From: CAZLWA01 sp964563165
Lineage (GTDB): Bacteria; CLD3; SB21
DNA: 45,566 nucleotides
Reading direction: 5' to 3'
Assembly (NCBI GenBank): GCA_964563165.1
Contig: CAZLWA010000065.1
Coordinates: forward strand, 1-45,566
Shown piece after piece: positions 17,797 through 26,071 of the stretch. The notes beneath the pieces are model-generated. The model did not search any database, had not been told where the DNA came from, and was given only the letters and a program-made list of their open reading frames with translations. The stretch's first letter is position 1; each line of letters starts with the position of its first letter. Made by a program: the position numbers and the translations under genes.

Positions 17797-17825
17797 TTGA
17801 CAAGCTATCTTTATTTGACTATATT
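17797..17825 (+). promoter_or_regulatory. Strong sigma70-type promoter of the MglA operon
   Basis: A perfect TTGACA (17797-17802) and TATATT (17820-17825) are 17 bases apart. Transcription would start near 17832, leaving a leader of about 120 bases before the response-regulator gene. The same TTGACA-N17-TATATT form occurs at 26003-26031. Confidence 0.8.
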
Positions 17826-17952
17826 TTTCGCCTTAGGTGTTTTGACCCGTTGGTTCGGAAATTTCGCCATTCGCGTTCATTACTTCAGCCATGTATCCTC
17901 CCATGACGGCCGCCGTTTAAATAGATATAAATTAAAGGCATTGTATCTGATT

Positions 17953-18327
17953 ATGTCTGAGAAGCTAAAACGCATCATGATCGTCGATGACGAGGAGACG
18001 TTAACTTTCAGCTTGTACCAGAGTTTCATCATTTCGAAGGAGAATTACGAAGTCGTTACGGCGTCCTCCGGCAACGAAGCGTGGGATAAATTCAGCCAGA
18101 ACCCGTTCGATGTGGTGCTGACCGATATCACTATGCCCGGGCTCAACGGGATTGAATTATTGAAACGCATCAAAAAAGAGCACCCTCAGACGTTTGTCAT
18201 TATGATGACCGCTTACGGATCTGACGAAAAGAAAGAGGAAGCGCTGAGTCACGGCGCATTTCGCTACATCGAAAAACCGTTTGAAATCAAGGCTATGAAG
18301 AACATCATCGCGGAAGCTTTAAAATAA
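17953..18327 (+). CDS. Single-domain response regulator (CheY-like)
   Basis: The 124-residue protein is one receiver domain: the acidic pocket is VDDEE (Asp12/Asp13), the phospho-acceptor is Asp58 in LTDITMPG, then MMTAYG and the conserved lysine in YIEKPF. It has no output domain, so it should signal through protein contacts. The frame is open further upstream but that extension runs across the promoter; the ATG at 17953 gives the normal receiver start. A TTG at 17941 is an alternative. It is the first gene of the roadblock/MglA operon, nine bases before the next gene. Confidence 0.9.
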   Translation: MSEKLKRIMIVDDEETLTFSLYQSFIISKENYEVVTASSGNEAWDKFSQNPFDVVLTDITMPGLNGIELLKRIKKEHPQTFVIMMTAYGSDEKKEEALSHGAFRYIEKPFEIKAMKNIIAEALK

Positions 18328-18336
18328 AATAATCCT

Positions 18337-18993
18337 ATGGCGCTCGTTGGAAATCTAAAAGATCTTAAATTGACGAATATCGTCCAACTGAACTGCATGG
18401 AAAAAAACGAAGCCATGTTTACGGTTGAATTGCGTCAATGGGTCGGGAAAATTTATTTTGCCGACGGCAACATCGTGCACGCAACGTACGGCAATATCGA
18501 GGGCGAAAATGCCGTGTACAAAATTCTGCAGGTAAAAGAGGGGCCGTTCAAGGTCGAGAACGACGTGCCTCCGCCGAAACGCACCATTACCGTCCCGTGG
18601 AGCAATCTCCTGCTGGAAGGACTTCGCATGATCGACGAAGCTACGGAAGCGAAGGGCGACGCGTTGTCCAAATTCTCTAAAGATATTAAAAACATCAACG
18701 GCGTAACCGGTGTGCTCATATGCAGCTCGTTCGGGGATATTTTGATGGAAGAAGGTGTCGCAAACGGTAAAAGAGCGTCGGCCGCCATGGCGTTTCTCAC
18801 GCGCAAAATGGAGAAGATTGGGCGCGCTTCCAAGTCCGGAACTTTCAAGACCGCCGTCGTCAGCGGAAAGACCGACCGCAAATTTCTGTCCAAATGGAAA
18901 GACGATGTGGTGGAATTGAATATTGACTCGAAAGCGTCCGTCGATGTGATTGAACAGGCGTTCGATAAAGTCGGCGCCGGATCGGCGTCGTAA
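18337..18993 (+). CDS. DUF4388 (PATAN) plus roadblock/LC7 protein
   Basis: The 218-residue protein has an N-terminal DUF4388/PATAN domain (about 1-95: GNLKDLKLTNIVQL, VGKIYFADGNIVHATYGNIEG). A roadblock/LC7-like domain follows (about 105-210: INGVTGVLICSSFGDILMEEG). PATAN domains are found in bacterial signalling and polarity systems, and roadblock domains act as partners of MglA-type GTPases. It is likely an adaptor in the pathway encoded by this operon, though the partners are inferred from context. Confidence 0.85.
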   Translation: MALVGNLKDLKLTNIVQLNCMEKNEAMFTVELRQWVGKIYFADGNIVHATYGNIEGENAVYKILQVKEGPFKVENDVPPPKRTITVPWSNLLLEGLRMIDEATEAKGDALSKFSKDIKNINGVTGVLICSSFGDILMEEGVANGKRASAAMAFLTRKMEKIGRASKSGTFKTAVVSGKTDRKFLSKWKDDVVELNIDSKASVDVIEQAFDKVGAGSAS

Positions 18994-19015
18994 GTCATCC
19001 GACGGTTAAAGAATT

Positions 19016-19453
19016 ATGAAAAATAAACTGGAAGAAATCAACAGTATCAGCGGCGTACGAACCTCGTTCATGTACTTTAACGACGGCGAGATCGTATACG
19101 ATTCCCTGCCGGCCGGATTTGACAGCGATATATTTCTAGAGATCGCCAAAGATGCCGTTCAAATGGCGGCCATTTTTGACCGCCTGTCTGTGCCGATCTC
19201 CGAATACGACTTGAAATACGATAGCGGCCGTGTGTTTATTTACGCCCAGCATAATTACAATCTTGTTATTTTATGCGAGTCCGCTGTCAGCGCGGCCATG
19301 CTGCGGTTGACCGTCAACGTGGCGCTTGCCGATCTCGAAGCCGACAAGAAATTCCAAAAACGCACGGCGAAAATCGAATCGACGCGCCGCAGTTTCCTGA
19401 TACGAAGCAACATGGATGCGGACAGCTGGACATTGGCTGAAAAAGTCAGTTAG
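19016..19453 (+). CDS. Roadblock-like small protein
   Basis: This 145-residue protein starts MKNKLEEINSISGVRTSFMYF and has the strand-helix-strand rhythm of a roadblock domain (FIYAQHNYNLVILCESAVSAAMLRL in the middle). The usual roadblock signature is weak, so the assignment rests on shape and on its place between two DUF4388 genes in the operon. No membrane segment or signal is present. A basic C-terminal tail with RTAKIESTRRS is unusual for the fold. Confidence 0.55.
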   Translation: MKNKLEEINSISGVRTSFMYFNDGEIVYDSLPAGFDSDIFLEIAKDAVQMAAIFDRLSVPISEYDLKYDSGRVFIYAQHNYNLVILCESAVSAAMLRLTVNVALADLEADKKFQKRTAKIESTRRSFLIRSNMDADSWTLAEKVS

Positions 19454-19469
19454 TAAGTTTCTTTCCGGT

Positions 19470-19484
19470 TAGGAGTTCCTCCTA
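19470..19484 (+). promoter_or_regulatory. Shine-Dalgarno sequestering hairpin
   Basis: TAGGAG-TTC-CTCCTA is a perfect inverted repeat that pairs the AGGAG ribosome binding site with CTCCT lying between it and the start codon, and includes the A of the ATG. Folding would hide the start of the DUF4388 gene, suggesting translational control. Confidence 0.4.
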
Positions 19485-20284
19485 TGGCGATTGTCTTCAG
19501 CGGCAATTTAGCTTATTTGCAAGTGTTGGCCGTGCTTAAACTGCTGGTTTCCGCAGACCGCACCGGAAAGCTCATTCTCCAAAGCGAGGACCGGCGCGAA
19601 AGCGGGGAAATTTATTTGAAGGGCGGGCGCATCGTTCATGCAATTTGTGAAAATTATCTCGGCGAACCGGCTTTCAATGAACTGATTATGTGGCGATCCG
19701 GGAAATTTGCCTTCGAGCCGGAGTCCGTTTCACCCCAGGAATCGCTTGACAAAGAAACCGCTCAACTGTTGTCCGAAAATGAAATGCAAGTTCAGGCATG
19801 GCAAAAGATCGGCCGTCACATTCCCTCGTTTCGCATCAAATTCAAAGCTACAGGCCACGCGCCGCAATCTACCGTTAAGCTGAAAGCAAAGGATTGGGAT
19901 GTACTGCATGCCTTTGGCGATGATGAATTATCGGTATCGGAACTCGCTTTGAAATTGAATCAACGCGAAATGGACGTGGCCGCCATCGTATATACGCTAA
20001 TCGAAGCCGATGTCGTCGAAGCTGAAACATCTGCCCAGCCCGTTCGCAAAGAAATTGTGCTCGAAAAGACTTTTAAAGCTGTCGAAAATGAACTCATTCA
20101 GCTCATCGGCCCCGTCGCATCGATCATTGTTGACGACGTGATCGAAAGTCTGGGTGAGAGCCGTTCGAGTTTTCCGAAAGACAAGGTACCTGCATTGGTC
20201 GAAGGCATCACGAATGAGATTTACGATCCGCAAAAGCAGGTGACGTTTCAGCAGTTCATGCTGCGGCAGATCAAATCGCTGTAA
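19484..20284 (+). CDS. DUF4388 protein with a helical C-terminal domain
   Basis: The 266-residue protein begins with a DUF4388/PATAN domain (about 1-100: FSGNLAYLQVLAVLKLLVSADRTGKL, GGRIVHAI). A winged-helix-like middle follows (about 130-185: VLHAFGDDELSVSELALKLN). The C-terminal part (ELIQLIGPVASIIVDDVIESLG) resembles a region I have seen at the ends of other bacterial PATAN or kinase proteins, but I cannot name it with certainty. The role is probably protein interaction within the polarity/signalling operon. Confidence 0.75.
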   Translation: MAIVFSGNLAYLQVLAVLKLLVSADRTGKLILQSEDRRESGEIYLKGGRIVHAICENYLGEPAFNELIMWRSGKFAFEPESVSPQESLDKETAQLLSENEMQVQAWQKIGRHIPSFRIKFKATGHAPQSTVKLKAKDWDVLHAFGDDELSVSELALKLNQREMDVAAIVYTLIEADVVEAETSAQPVRKEIVLEKTFKAVENELIQLIGPVASIIVDDVIESLGESRSSFPKDKVPALVEGITNEIYDPQKQVTFQQFMLRQIKSL

Positions 20285-20329
20285 ATCGCCCATAACGGTT
20301 GGAATTTTAAACGGTTTCCGGAGTGAGAA

Positions 20330-21079
20330 ATGGCTAAAGGTCTGAGCCTTAAATGGAAAGTGCCCATCGTCATCGTGAGCGGCGCCCTGATCGCCGGCAT
20401 CGGCATTACGATTATCGTCGTTAACCTGATTTCCGACTCTCTTCAGACCGAATTGACCGAGCGCGGTAAAGCTATTGCAACCACGCTGTCCAAACAGGTG
20501 GAACGGCCTTTGGTGGGCGATGACGAAGTGGATATTCAAAATCTCGTGGATATTACGTCCAGTTTTTCGGCCGTTACTTACGTCTATATCTCGGATAAGG
20601 AACAGAAGATCGCAGCCCAAAAGTTCAAAGTCGGATCTCAAAAGCAAATCACCCTGGTTAAAGAAAATGTGATCAAAAGCGAGACCCGCGATTATAAGAT
20701 TGATCTGACCCAGGTGGAAAACACGGAAACTTACGAGATTTCAACCCCTATCGGCGAAGGTATTTTGGGATACGCGCACATCGGTATGTCGCGTAAATAC
20801 ATGGACGACACGATCCGTGACACGGCGCTTTTGGTCGCGGGCGTTCTGTCGGTCGCCGTGATCATGGGTATGATCGTTGCGTTGTACTTATCGAATACGT
20901 TGACGAAACAATTGCTGTATCTCACCGGCGCGGCGGACAAGATCAGCATGGGCGACCTCGAGAGCATTGTTCGCCTGGACGCGAGCGATGAAATCGGCGA
21001 CCTGGCGCAAGCCATCGAGCGTTTGAGGGAGAGCTTGAAAGCCGCTATCGAGCGCCTGAAAAAGAAGAAAATTGCGTGA
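20330..21079 (+). CDS. Membrane sensor with HAMP domain, no output module
   Basis: The 249-residue protein has a first membrane helix at about 10-32 (VPIVIVSGALIAGIGITIIVV). A periplasmic sensing region of about 130 residues and a second helix at about 163-185 follow. The C-terminal part is a HAMP domain (LTGAADKISMGDLE, DASDEIGDLAQAIERLRESL). It ends soon after HAMP in a lysine-rich coil, with no kinase or methyl-accepting part. It could pass a signal directly to operon partners such as the roadblock or DUF4388 proteins. GGAG lies eight bases upstream of the start. Confidence 0.85.
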   Translation: MAKGLSLKWKVPIVIVSGALIAGIGITIIVVNLISDSLQTELTERGKAIATTLSKQVERPLVGDDEVDIQNLVDITSSFSAVTYVYISDKEQKIAAQKFKVGSQKQITLVKENVIKSETRDYKIDLTQVENTETYEISTPIGEGILGYAHIGMSRKYMDDTIRDTALLVAGVLSVAVIMGMIVALYLSNTLTKQLLYLTGAADKISMGDLESIVRLDASDEIGDLAQAIERLRESLKAAIERLKKKKIA

Positions 21080-21107
21080 AGATATTATCCGTTCTCCAAA
21101 AAAAGTG

Positions 21108-21136
21108 TTGACTGTTGATCAAAAATTATATACACT
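21108..21136 (+). promoter_or_regulatory. Possible internal promoter before mglBA
   Basis: The 170-base gap before the MglB-like gene contains TTGACT (21108-21113) and TACACT (21131-21136) with a 17-base spacer. The -10 box is weak, but the gap is the longest in the operon. Confidence 0.35.
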
Positions 21137-21249
21137 TATACCAAGTGGGCGTATGATTTTTCAGCATGTCCTTTCAATCGTCATTCGACAATTTTCAGTC
21201 AAATGCGGAGGAAAAATTAAGATCCTTAACCTAAGAAAAGGTGACCGTT

Positions 21250-21765
21250 ATGTTGCAGACGAAAAAATTAAAAGACGGTAGCAAGCAGATTATTTTGAAC
21301 GGCAAGCAGTTCGAAGGCGTGACGAAGGTGCTTTCGGAATTGGCTTCGAAGACCAAAGCTTCTGCCATTCTTTTTGCCGATATGAGCGGACAACTCATCA
21401 GCCAACGCGGAAATACGGACAAAATGAACACGACGGTTCTTTCCGCACTGGCGGCGAGCGATTTTGCTGCAACGGCCGAAATGGCAAAGCTGGTAGGCGA
21501 AGATGCCAAGTTCAAACTGCTTTTCCACGAAGGCGAGAAGCGCAACGTCTATTTGTCGAACGTCGGTGATAATTTTTTCCTCGTCGTTGTTTTCGATACC
21601 AGCGTCACGCTCGGCCTCATTCGTATCTATACAAAAAAAGCGATCCAGAACTTGTTGGATATATTTGAAGATTCCGCTAACCAAACCGATGACAGCGCCA
21701 AAGACCTGATCGATTCGGAATTCGGCTCTCTGCTGGGTGATGCGCTCGATGAATCTTTCAAATAA
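21250..21765 (+). CDS. MglB-like roadblock/LC7 protein
   Basis: The protein has 171 residues from the ATG at 21250, preferred over the GTG nine bases earlier because AAAGG lies just before it at the right distance. The roadblock domain covers about 12-125: FEGVTKVLSELASKTKASAILFADMSGQLIS and NVYLSNVGDNFFLVVVFD. It lies directly before the MglA GTPase, as MglB does in Myxococcus and Thermus, where it is the GTPase-activating partner. The acidic C-terminal tail (DDSAKDLIDSEFGSLLGDALDESF) is similar to that of MglB. Confidence 0.85.
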   Translation: MLQTKKLKDGSKQIILNGKQFEGVTKVLSELASKTKASAILFADMSGQLISQRGNTDKMNTTVLSALAASDFAATAEMAKLVGEDAKFKLLFHEGEKRNVYLSNVGDNFFLVVVFDTSVTLGLIRIYTKKAIQNLLDIFEDSANQTDDSAKDLIDSEFGSLLGDALDESFK

Positions 21766-21815
21766 TTTATTGTGGAACTGATCAATCATCAACTATTAAC
21801 AGAAGAGGCATTGTA

Positions 21816-22400
21816 ATGTTTATCAACTGGGCTCTGCAAGAGATAAACTTGAAAATTGTCTATTACGGTCCGGGGATGAGCGGAAAGACGACGAATTTAG
21901 AATATATCCACTCGAAAATGGATCCTTCGTTAGCCGGTGAACTGGTTTCCCTGAAGACCAAAGAAGACCGAACGATATTTTTTGATTTCTTGCAATTGGA
22001 AGTCGGACGTATTAAAGGAAAAAAACCGAAATTTAATTTGTATACGGTTCCCGGACAAGTGTATTACGCTTCCAGCCGTAAGGTGATCCTCAACGGCGTG
22101 GACGGTATCGTATTCGTTGCCGATTCGCAAAAGCACCGAATGGACGGCAACATTGAGACCCTGCTCGACCTGGAAAATAATCTCCGTGAAGACGGACACA
22201 GCCTGGACACGTTCCCGTGGGTCATTCAATATAACAAACGCGATCTTCCCGATATTGACACGCTTGAGAATCTGCAAAAACGGCTGAACTATTTCAGCGT
22301 TCCTTTCTATGAAGCGGTAGGTATCAAAGGCACCGGCGTATTCGATACGCTCAAAGCGATCATCAATAAAGTCGTGTCCAACGTTCAAAAACAATTATAA
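21816..22400 (+). CDS. mglA: MglA-type small Ras-like GTPase
   Basis: The 194-residue GTPase has P-loop G18-PGMSGK-T25, the switch region with TVPGQ (77-81) and base-specificity motif NKRD (140-143), all as in MglA. In gliding and twitching bacteria MglA marks the leading cell pole and is switched off by MglB. Whether it acts in motility or in another polarity task here is unknown, as no pilus or gliding gene is in the window. It closes the operon; a strong terminator follows 50 bases later. Confidence 0.93.
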   Translation: MFINWALQEINLKIVYYGPGMSGKTTNLEYIHSKMDPSLAGELVSLKTKEDRTIFFDFLQLEVGRIKGKKPKFNLYTVPGQVYYASSRKVILNGVDGIVFVADSQKHRMDGNIETLLDLENNLREDGHSLDTFPWVIQYNKRDLPDIDTLENLQKRLNYFSVPFYEAVGIKGTGVFDTLKAIINKVVSNVQKQL

Positions 22401-22451
22401 CTCTTCCCCACGAAATACACGAACGTTAGGCTTATTTTTATTGTTTTCGAT

Positions 22452-22482
22452 CCCCACATTTTCTGATGTGGGGTTTTTTTTT
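22452..22482 (+). terminator. Intrinsic terminator after mglA
   Basis: CCCCACAT-TTTCTG-ATGTGGGG followed by nine T residues is a textbook intrinsic terminator. It ends four bases before the GGAG of uppP, so uppP would need read-through or its own start within this short space. Confidence 0.9.
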
Positions 22483-22496
22483 GAAGGAGATTGGCA

Positions 22497-23336
22497 TTGG
22501 ATATCTTGCAATCGTTGGTGATCGGATTGATCCAGGGATTAACGGAATTCTTACCCGTGAGCAGTACCGCGCATGTGCGCATCATTCCCGCTTTGCTCGG
22601 GTGGAATGATCCCGGCGCAGCCATCACCGCCGTAACGCAATTAGGAACTCTGGCGGCGGTGTTGATCTATTTTCGCAGCGACCTCGCGCAGCTCCTTTCC
22701 GCAGGAACCAAATCCATCGTTCATTTTAACCGGCGTGACCATTGGGACGATGAATCGCGAAGGCGTATCAGACTTGCGTGGTTCATTATTCTCGGGACTT
22801 TACCCGTCGGAATTCTGGGGTTCCTGCTAAAACACCGCATTGAAAGTGATTTTCGCAGTTTGGAAGTGATCGGCTGGAGTCTGATACTGCTGGCGGTGGT
22901 TCTGGCAATTGCGGAACTCGTCGCGAAGCATCGAAGAAAGCTGGAGGAAATGAACTTTACCGATACGCAGATCATCGGACTTGCACAGGCTGTAGCATTG
23001 ATTCCGGGTTCGTCCCGTTCCGGCGTAACGATCACAGCGGGATTATTCCTGGGCCTGACACGCGAAAGCGCCGCCCGATTTTCTTTTTTGCTCAGCGTTC
23101 CGGCGGTCCTGGCCAGCGGATTGTTTGAATTAAGAGACCTGATCAAAAACGGGATCGGCGACGCAGGACTATTCAATCTTGCCTTAGCTACGCTCGCAGC
23201 CGCAGTGGTAGGTTATTTATCTATTGCAGGCTTGTTGAAGTGGCTGCAAACGCGCTCCACGATGGTGTTCATCGTATACCGGATTCTGTTGGGCGTGATG
23301 ATCTTGTATTTGTCGGGCCGCGAAATAATCCGGTAA
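22497..23336 (+). CDS. uppP: Undecaprenyl-diphosphatase UppP/BacA
   Basis: UppP removes a phosphate from undecaprenyl pyrophosphate to recycle the lipid carrier of cell-wall synthesis. The 279-residue multi-pass membrane protein has both active-site regions: GLIQGLTEFLPVSSTAHVRI at the start and ALIPGSSRSGVTITAGLFLG with the catalytic arginine and serines. I chose the TTG at 22497, seven bases after GGAG; a TTG at 22491 would be too close to the ribosome site. Confidence 0.95.
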   Translation: MDILQSLVIGLIQGLTEFLPVSSTAHVRIIPALLGWNDPGAAITAVTQLGTLAAVLIYFRSDLAQLLSAGTKSIVHFNRRDHWDDESRRRIRLAWFIILGTLPVGILGFLLKHRIESDFRSLEVIGWSLILLAVVLAIAELVAKHRRKLEEMNFTDTQIIGLAQAVALIPGSSRSGVTITAGLFLGLTRESAARFSFLLSVPAVLASGLFELRDLIKNGIGDAGLFNLALATLAAAVVGYLSIAGLLKWLQTRSTMVFIVYRILLGVMILYLSGREIIR

Positions 23337-23363
23337 ATCATCCATCCGTTATGGGGCCCCGAA

Positions 23364-24350
23364 TTAAAACACAAATGCGATCGCCAGATCCTGTGTGCCG
23401 TTCCCTGCGCCGGAGCGCGTATCGCGGATGTATGCGTAATCAAGCCGAAATCTCTTTTCTTTGATCGTCAGCGGAATCGAAAAACCTGCTGTCCAATCGC
23501 CGCCGTCCAATCCCGTCCGCAGAAAAAATTTATCCAAAATGTTTGCTTCAATTCCAAAGTGCATTTTCGAACTTTGCGCGGAATTCAATTCAAGATCATA
23601 AACAATCAGAATGTTCTTGAATGTGCCGCCGAGCGGGTGATCGTACGCCGCGCCGAATTTCGTGACCGTAGGAAGTTTATCCTTGGTCGTTTCCTCTCCA
23701 AAACCCGTCGCATCCCGGCTGTATCTGAGAGATTGACCGATCTCTTTTATCGACAATCCTAGCGTGAGCCGGCGGTCCGGTTTGTACATCATCCCCAAAT
23801 CGACGCCCACCGAAGACGCGGAGACATCGAATACTTTGGAATAAATTAATTTTGGCGCGATACCGATCGAAAATCGGTCATCGATCCGGATCGCGAAACC
23901 CAGAAACACGGCATACTGCACGTCCTGAATCTTCTCACCGGTTGTTTCGCCGGTCGCAGTACGCACATCGCTTTCTCTGAATCCGCTTTGTAAGACACCC
24001 AATGCAAAGCCGGCATTGGGCCTGAGCGGGCTGACAAATCCCAGGTAATTAAGCGTGCGGTCAAAACTCAGTATTCCGTACGATAGGCCGATTTCTCTGG
24101 ATTTCAAAAATCCCAGTCCCGCGGGATTGTAATACGGCGCGAACGCATTATCTGCAACGGCGGTATAGGTATCACCCATGCCTTTGGCACGCGGACCCAG
24201 GCCGATCCGCAGAAATCCGCCCGCCTGTCCCGCCGACTCCCCGGCTGAAACCTGATAACTAAAAATAACAATTAGCCACAGAGAACACAGAGTTCTGGTG
24301 AAATTAAAATTCGAATATTCATGTAATTTTATTTTGTTCGTTTTGCTCAT
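23364..24350 (-). CDS. PorV/PorQ family outer-membrane protein
   Basis: From the ATG at 24350 the protein has 328 residues. The mature part begins near AGQAGGFLRIGLGPRAKGMGDTY and YYNPAGLG, the hallmark of PorV/PorQ proteins, and ends in beta strands (LDYAYIRDTR ... LAIAFVF) of an FadL-like barrel. PorV shuttles T9SS cargo at the outer membrane. It follows directly after a T9SS-sorted protein, overlapping its stop if the alternative TTG start at 24410 is used. The signal peptide core (TLCSLWLIVIFS) is encoded by a CCACAGAG-type repeat. Confidence 0.88.
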   Translation of the reverse strand: MSKTNKIKLHEYSNFNFTRTLCSLWLIVIFSYQVSAGESAGQAGGFLRIGLGPRAKGMGDTYTAVADNAFAPYYNPAGLGFLKSREIGLSYGILSFDRTLNYLGFVSPLRPNAGFALGVLQSGFRESDVRTATGETTGEKIQDVQYAVFLGFAIRIDDRFSIGIAPKLIYSKVFDVSASSVGVDLGMMYKPDRRLTLGLSIKEIGQSLRYSRDATGFGEETTKDKLPTVTKFGAAYDHPLGGTFKNILIVYDLELNSAQSSKMHFGIEANILDKFFLRTGLDGGDWTAGFSIPLTIKEKRFRLDYAYIRDTRSGAGNGTQDLAIAFVF

Positions 24351-24398
24351 GGTACTATTTTCATATTTCGCTAAAGTGTTCTCTGTGCCCTCTGTGGC
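24275..24398. repeat. CCACAGAG-type inverted repeat overlapping the porV start
   Basis: The left arm GCCACAGAGAACACAGAG (24275-24292) and the right arm CTCTGTGCCCTCTGTGGC (24381-24398) pair with only a few mismatches across an 88-base centre. This is the class of element that is normally intergenic (compare 8863-8946). Here it spans the porV start codon and its left arm encodes signal-peptide residues. Confidence 0.75.
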
Positions 24399-24406
24399 AA
24401 ATGACT

Positions 24407-25966
24407 TCAATTTCTTACCGTCACTTTGCCCCAGAATTTCTTCTTTCCTGCTTCGATGACATAAATATACGTTCCGTTTGCCACACGATCTCCGCGGTTA
24501 CTTACACCCGTCCAGGCAAACGTTTGGGATACCGGCACGTCCCTTGCGACCGTCGCCACTAAATCCATCGCGAAATCATAAATCTTTATCGTGGCTTTGT
24601 CGGACACAGAATCCATACCGGTTTTATCAAATTGAAACCGCACCACGTTCGGTTCGTGGCCCGGAGAGAACGGATTGGGATATGCATACGACTTCGGAAC
24701 TCCGTTTTTGCCGGGCGTCACATGTGCACGCTGAAACGTCCACGTCACTCCGTTGTCATCGGAAACCGCGAGCCCGTCAATGGTTCCGAAATATAATTTC
24801 CTGGTCGGGCCCGGGTTTTCGATTCCCACGGTTGTAAATTCGGTCGTGTAATTTCTATCGCCGGTGTTCTTGTCAACGAGCGTTGTGACGCTTTCCCATG
24901 TGGCGCCCAGATTGGCCGAGCGGTACATTCCAAAAACGGTCGCAGCATAGACCGTTTTACCGTCGAACGCAATATTGTTGACAAACGGTCCCTGCAAAGC
25001 CACATGCCAGGTGGTTCCGCTGTCGCTTGTATAACTGAGCCCGTTACTTTCCGTATTGTCCACGGCGAAATTGGTCGCCGCCCAAATATTTCTATGCGTG
25101 CCGGCGCTGTCTGTATATATCTGTTCCCCCAGCGCGGTTACAAAGTTGCCCGCTATGCCGCTGTTTTGATGCGTGTATTTTCTCCACGACAATCCGCCAT
25201 CGGTGGAATGATTGATGCCGTTTGCCGTGCCCGCCCAGATCCCGTCGCGCGCAGCCATGACTGAAAACGCGCGGTGATTCAGATTGGCAAACGCATTGAT
25301 CGTAAAATTGTAATTCTGCGAAGGAAGTATTTCGTCAAGTGCGTCCGGCGGCAGTGCCATCAATAGAAAACCGGCGATCGAGCCGTCGGAATTGATTTTT
25401 GCAGACCGGATGCCGCCGGCAAAGCTTGCGATCCATATCGACGAGTCCGTCGCTGCCAGATCAAAGATCGTGTTGTCGATCGCAGTACGTACGGAAACGA
25501 TCGGGATGGTATCGCCGTTGGGGCGAATGATAAACCCTGCCGGTCCGTCCAACGGCTGCGGAATATGGGCCCAGGCCGCGCCGAAATCGGATGAATAACT
25601 GATACCTCCGCCTACGCCGGATGTGGGCTGCGGGCTGATCACCGAGTCAAAAATGGTCGAGACGAACAGGATGGATCGGTGAAATGCGATCGCCGAAATA
25701 CTGCCTTTATAAATACCGTCTTCGCGGAAAAAATTCTGCCATGAAAACCCTCCGTTCGTCGTAATGCTCAATCCCCGTTCATTGGCGGTAAACGCAGTAT
25801 CGCTGACAATCTTAATTTCAGATACGAAATTACCTGAAGGAGCCGATGCCGTTTCTGAAACATTGTCTTGATAACCGGAAAGTTTGAAAGACCTGGGTAT
25901 TTTTTTCTGAGCGGATAGATTTCCGCACATGCAGATTATGACGACGAGATAGACCGGGATCTTCAT
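24407..25966 (-). CDS. Secreted BNR-repeat protein with T9SS sorting domain
   Basis: The 519-residue protein has a signal peptide ending LSAQ (about residue 19). The body has at least six Asp-box/BNR-like motifs such as SITTNGGFSW, SYSSDFGAAW, NHSTDGGLSW, SYTSDSGTTW and AVSDDNGVTW, giving a beta-propeller like those of sialidases or Ycf48. The last 90 residues (YPNPFSPG ... NGTYIYVIEAGKKKFWGKVTV) are a type A T9SS sorting/FlgD-Ig-like domain, so it should cross the outer membrane by T9SS. It is followed by porV in the same transcript. Its substrate is unknown. Confidence 0.88.
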   Translation of the reverse strand: MKIPVYLVVIICMCGNLSAQKKIPRSFKLSGYQDNVSETASAPSGNFVSEIKIVSDTAFTANERGLSITTNGGFSWQNFFREDGIYKGSISAIAFHRSILFVSTIFDSVISPQPTSGVGGGISYSSDFGAAWAHIPQPLDGPAGFIIRPNGDTIPIVSVRTAIDNTIFDLAATDSSIWIASFAGGIRSAKINSDGSIAGFLLMALPPDALDEILPSQNYNFTINAFANLNHRAFSVMAARDGIWAGTANGINHSTDGGLSWRKYTHQNSGIAGNFVTALGEQIYTDSAGTHRNIWAATNFAVDNTESNGLSYTSDSGTTWHVALQGPFVNNIAFDGKTVYAATVFGMYRSANLGATWESVTTLVDKNTGDRNYTTEFTTVGIENPGPTRKLYFGTIDGLAVSDDNGVTWTFQRAHVTPGKNGVPKSYAYPNPFSPGHEPNVVRFQFDKTGMDSVSDKATIKIYDFAMDLVATVARDVPVSQTFAWTGVSNRGDRVANGTYIYVIEAGKKKFWGKVTVRN

Positions 25967-26002
25967 TCAGGGGTGGTTAGAAATCTTTGAATTTACTTGT
26001 GC

Positions 26003-26031
26003 AATATAGAGTAATCGACATGTGATGTCAA
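26003..26031 (-). promoter_or_regulatory. Strong sigma70-type promoter of the T9SS-cargo/porV operon
   Basis: On the minus strand, TTGACA (26031-26026) and TATATT (26008-26003) have a 17-base spacer. The start codon of the BNR protein is 37 bases after the -10 box. Confidence 0.8.
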
Positions 26032-26040
26032 TTTGTAATT

Positions 26041-26071
26041 AAAAAAAACGTCCTCCTGCGAGAGGAGGACG
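26041..26071 (-). terminator. Intrinsic terminator on the minus strand
   Basis: On the minus strand CGTCCTCCT-CTCGC-AGGAGGACG forms a nine-pair stem and is followed by eight T residues. It would end transcripts from the sigma/anti-sigma genes and from the promoter-like element at 26115-26149, before the separate promoter of the BNR gene. Confidence 0.9.

Noticed and set aside
17797..17952. N-terminal extension of the response regulator from TTG 17797
   Set aside because: The extension begins on the -35 box of a strong promoter and adds residues before a complete receiver domain.
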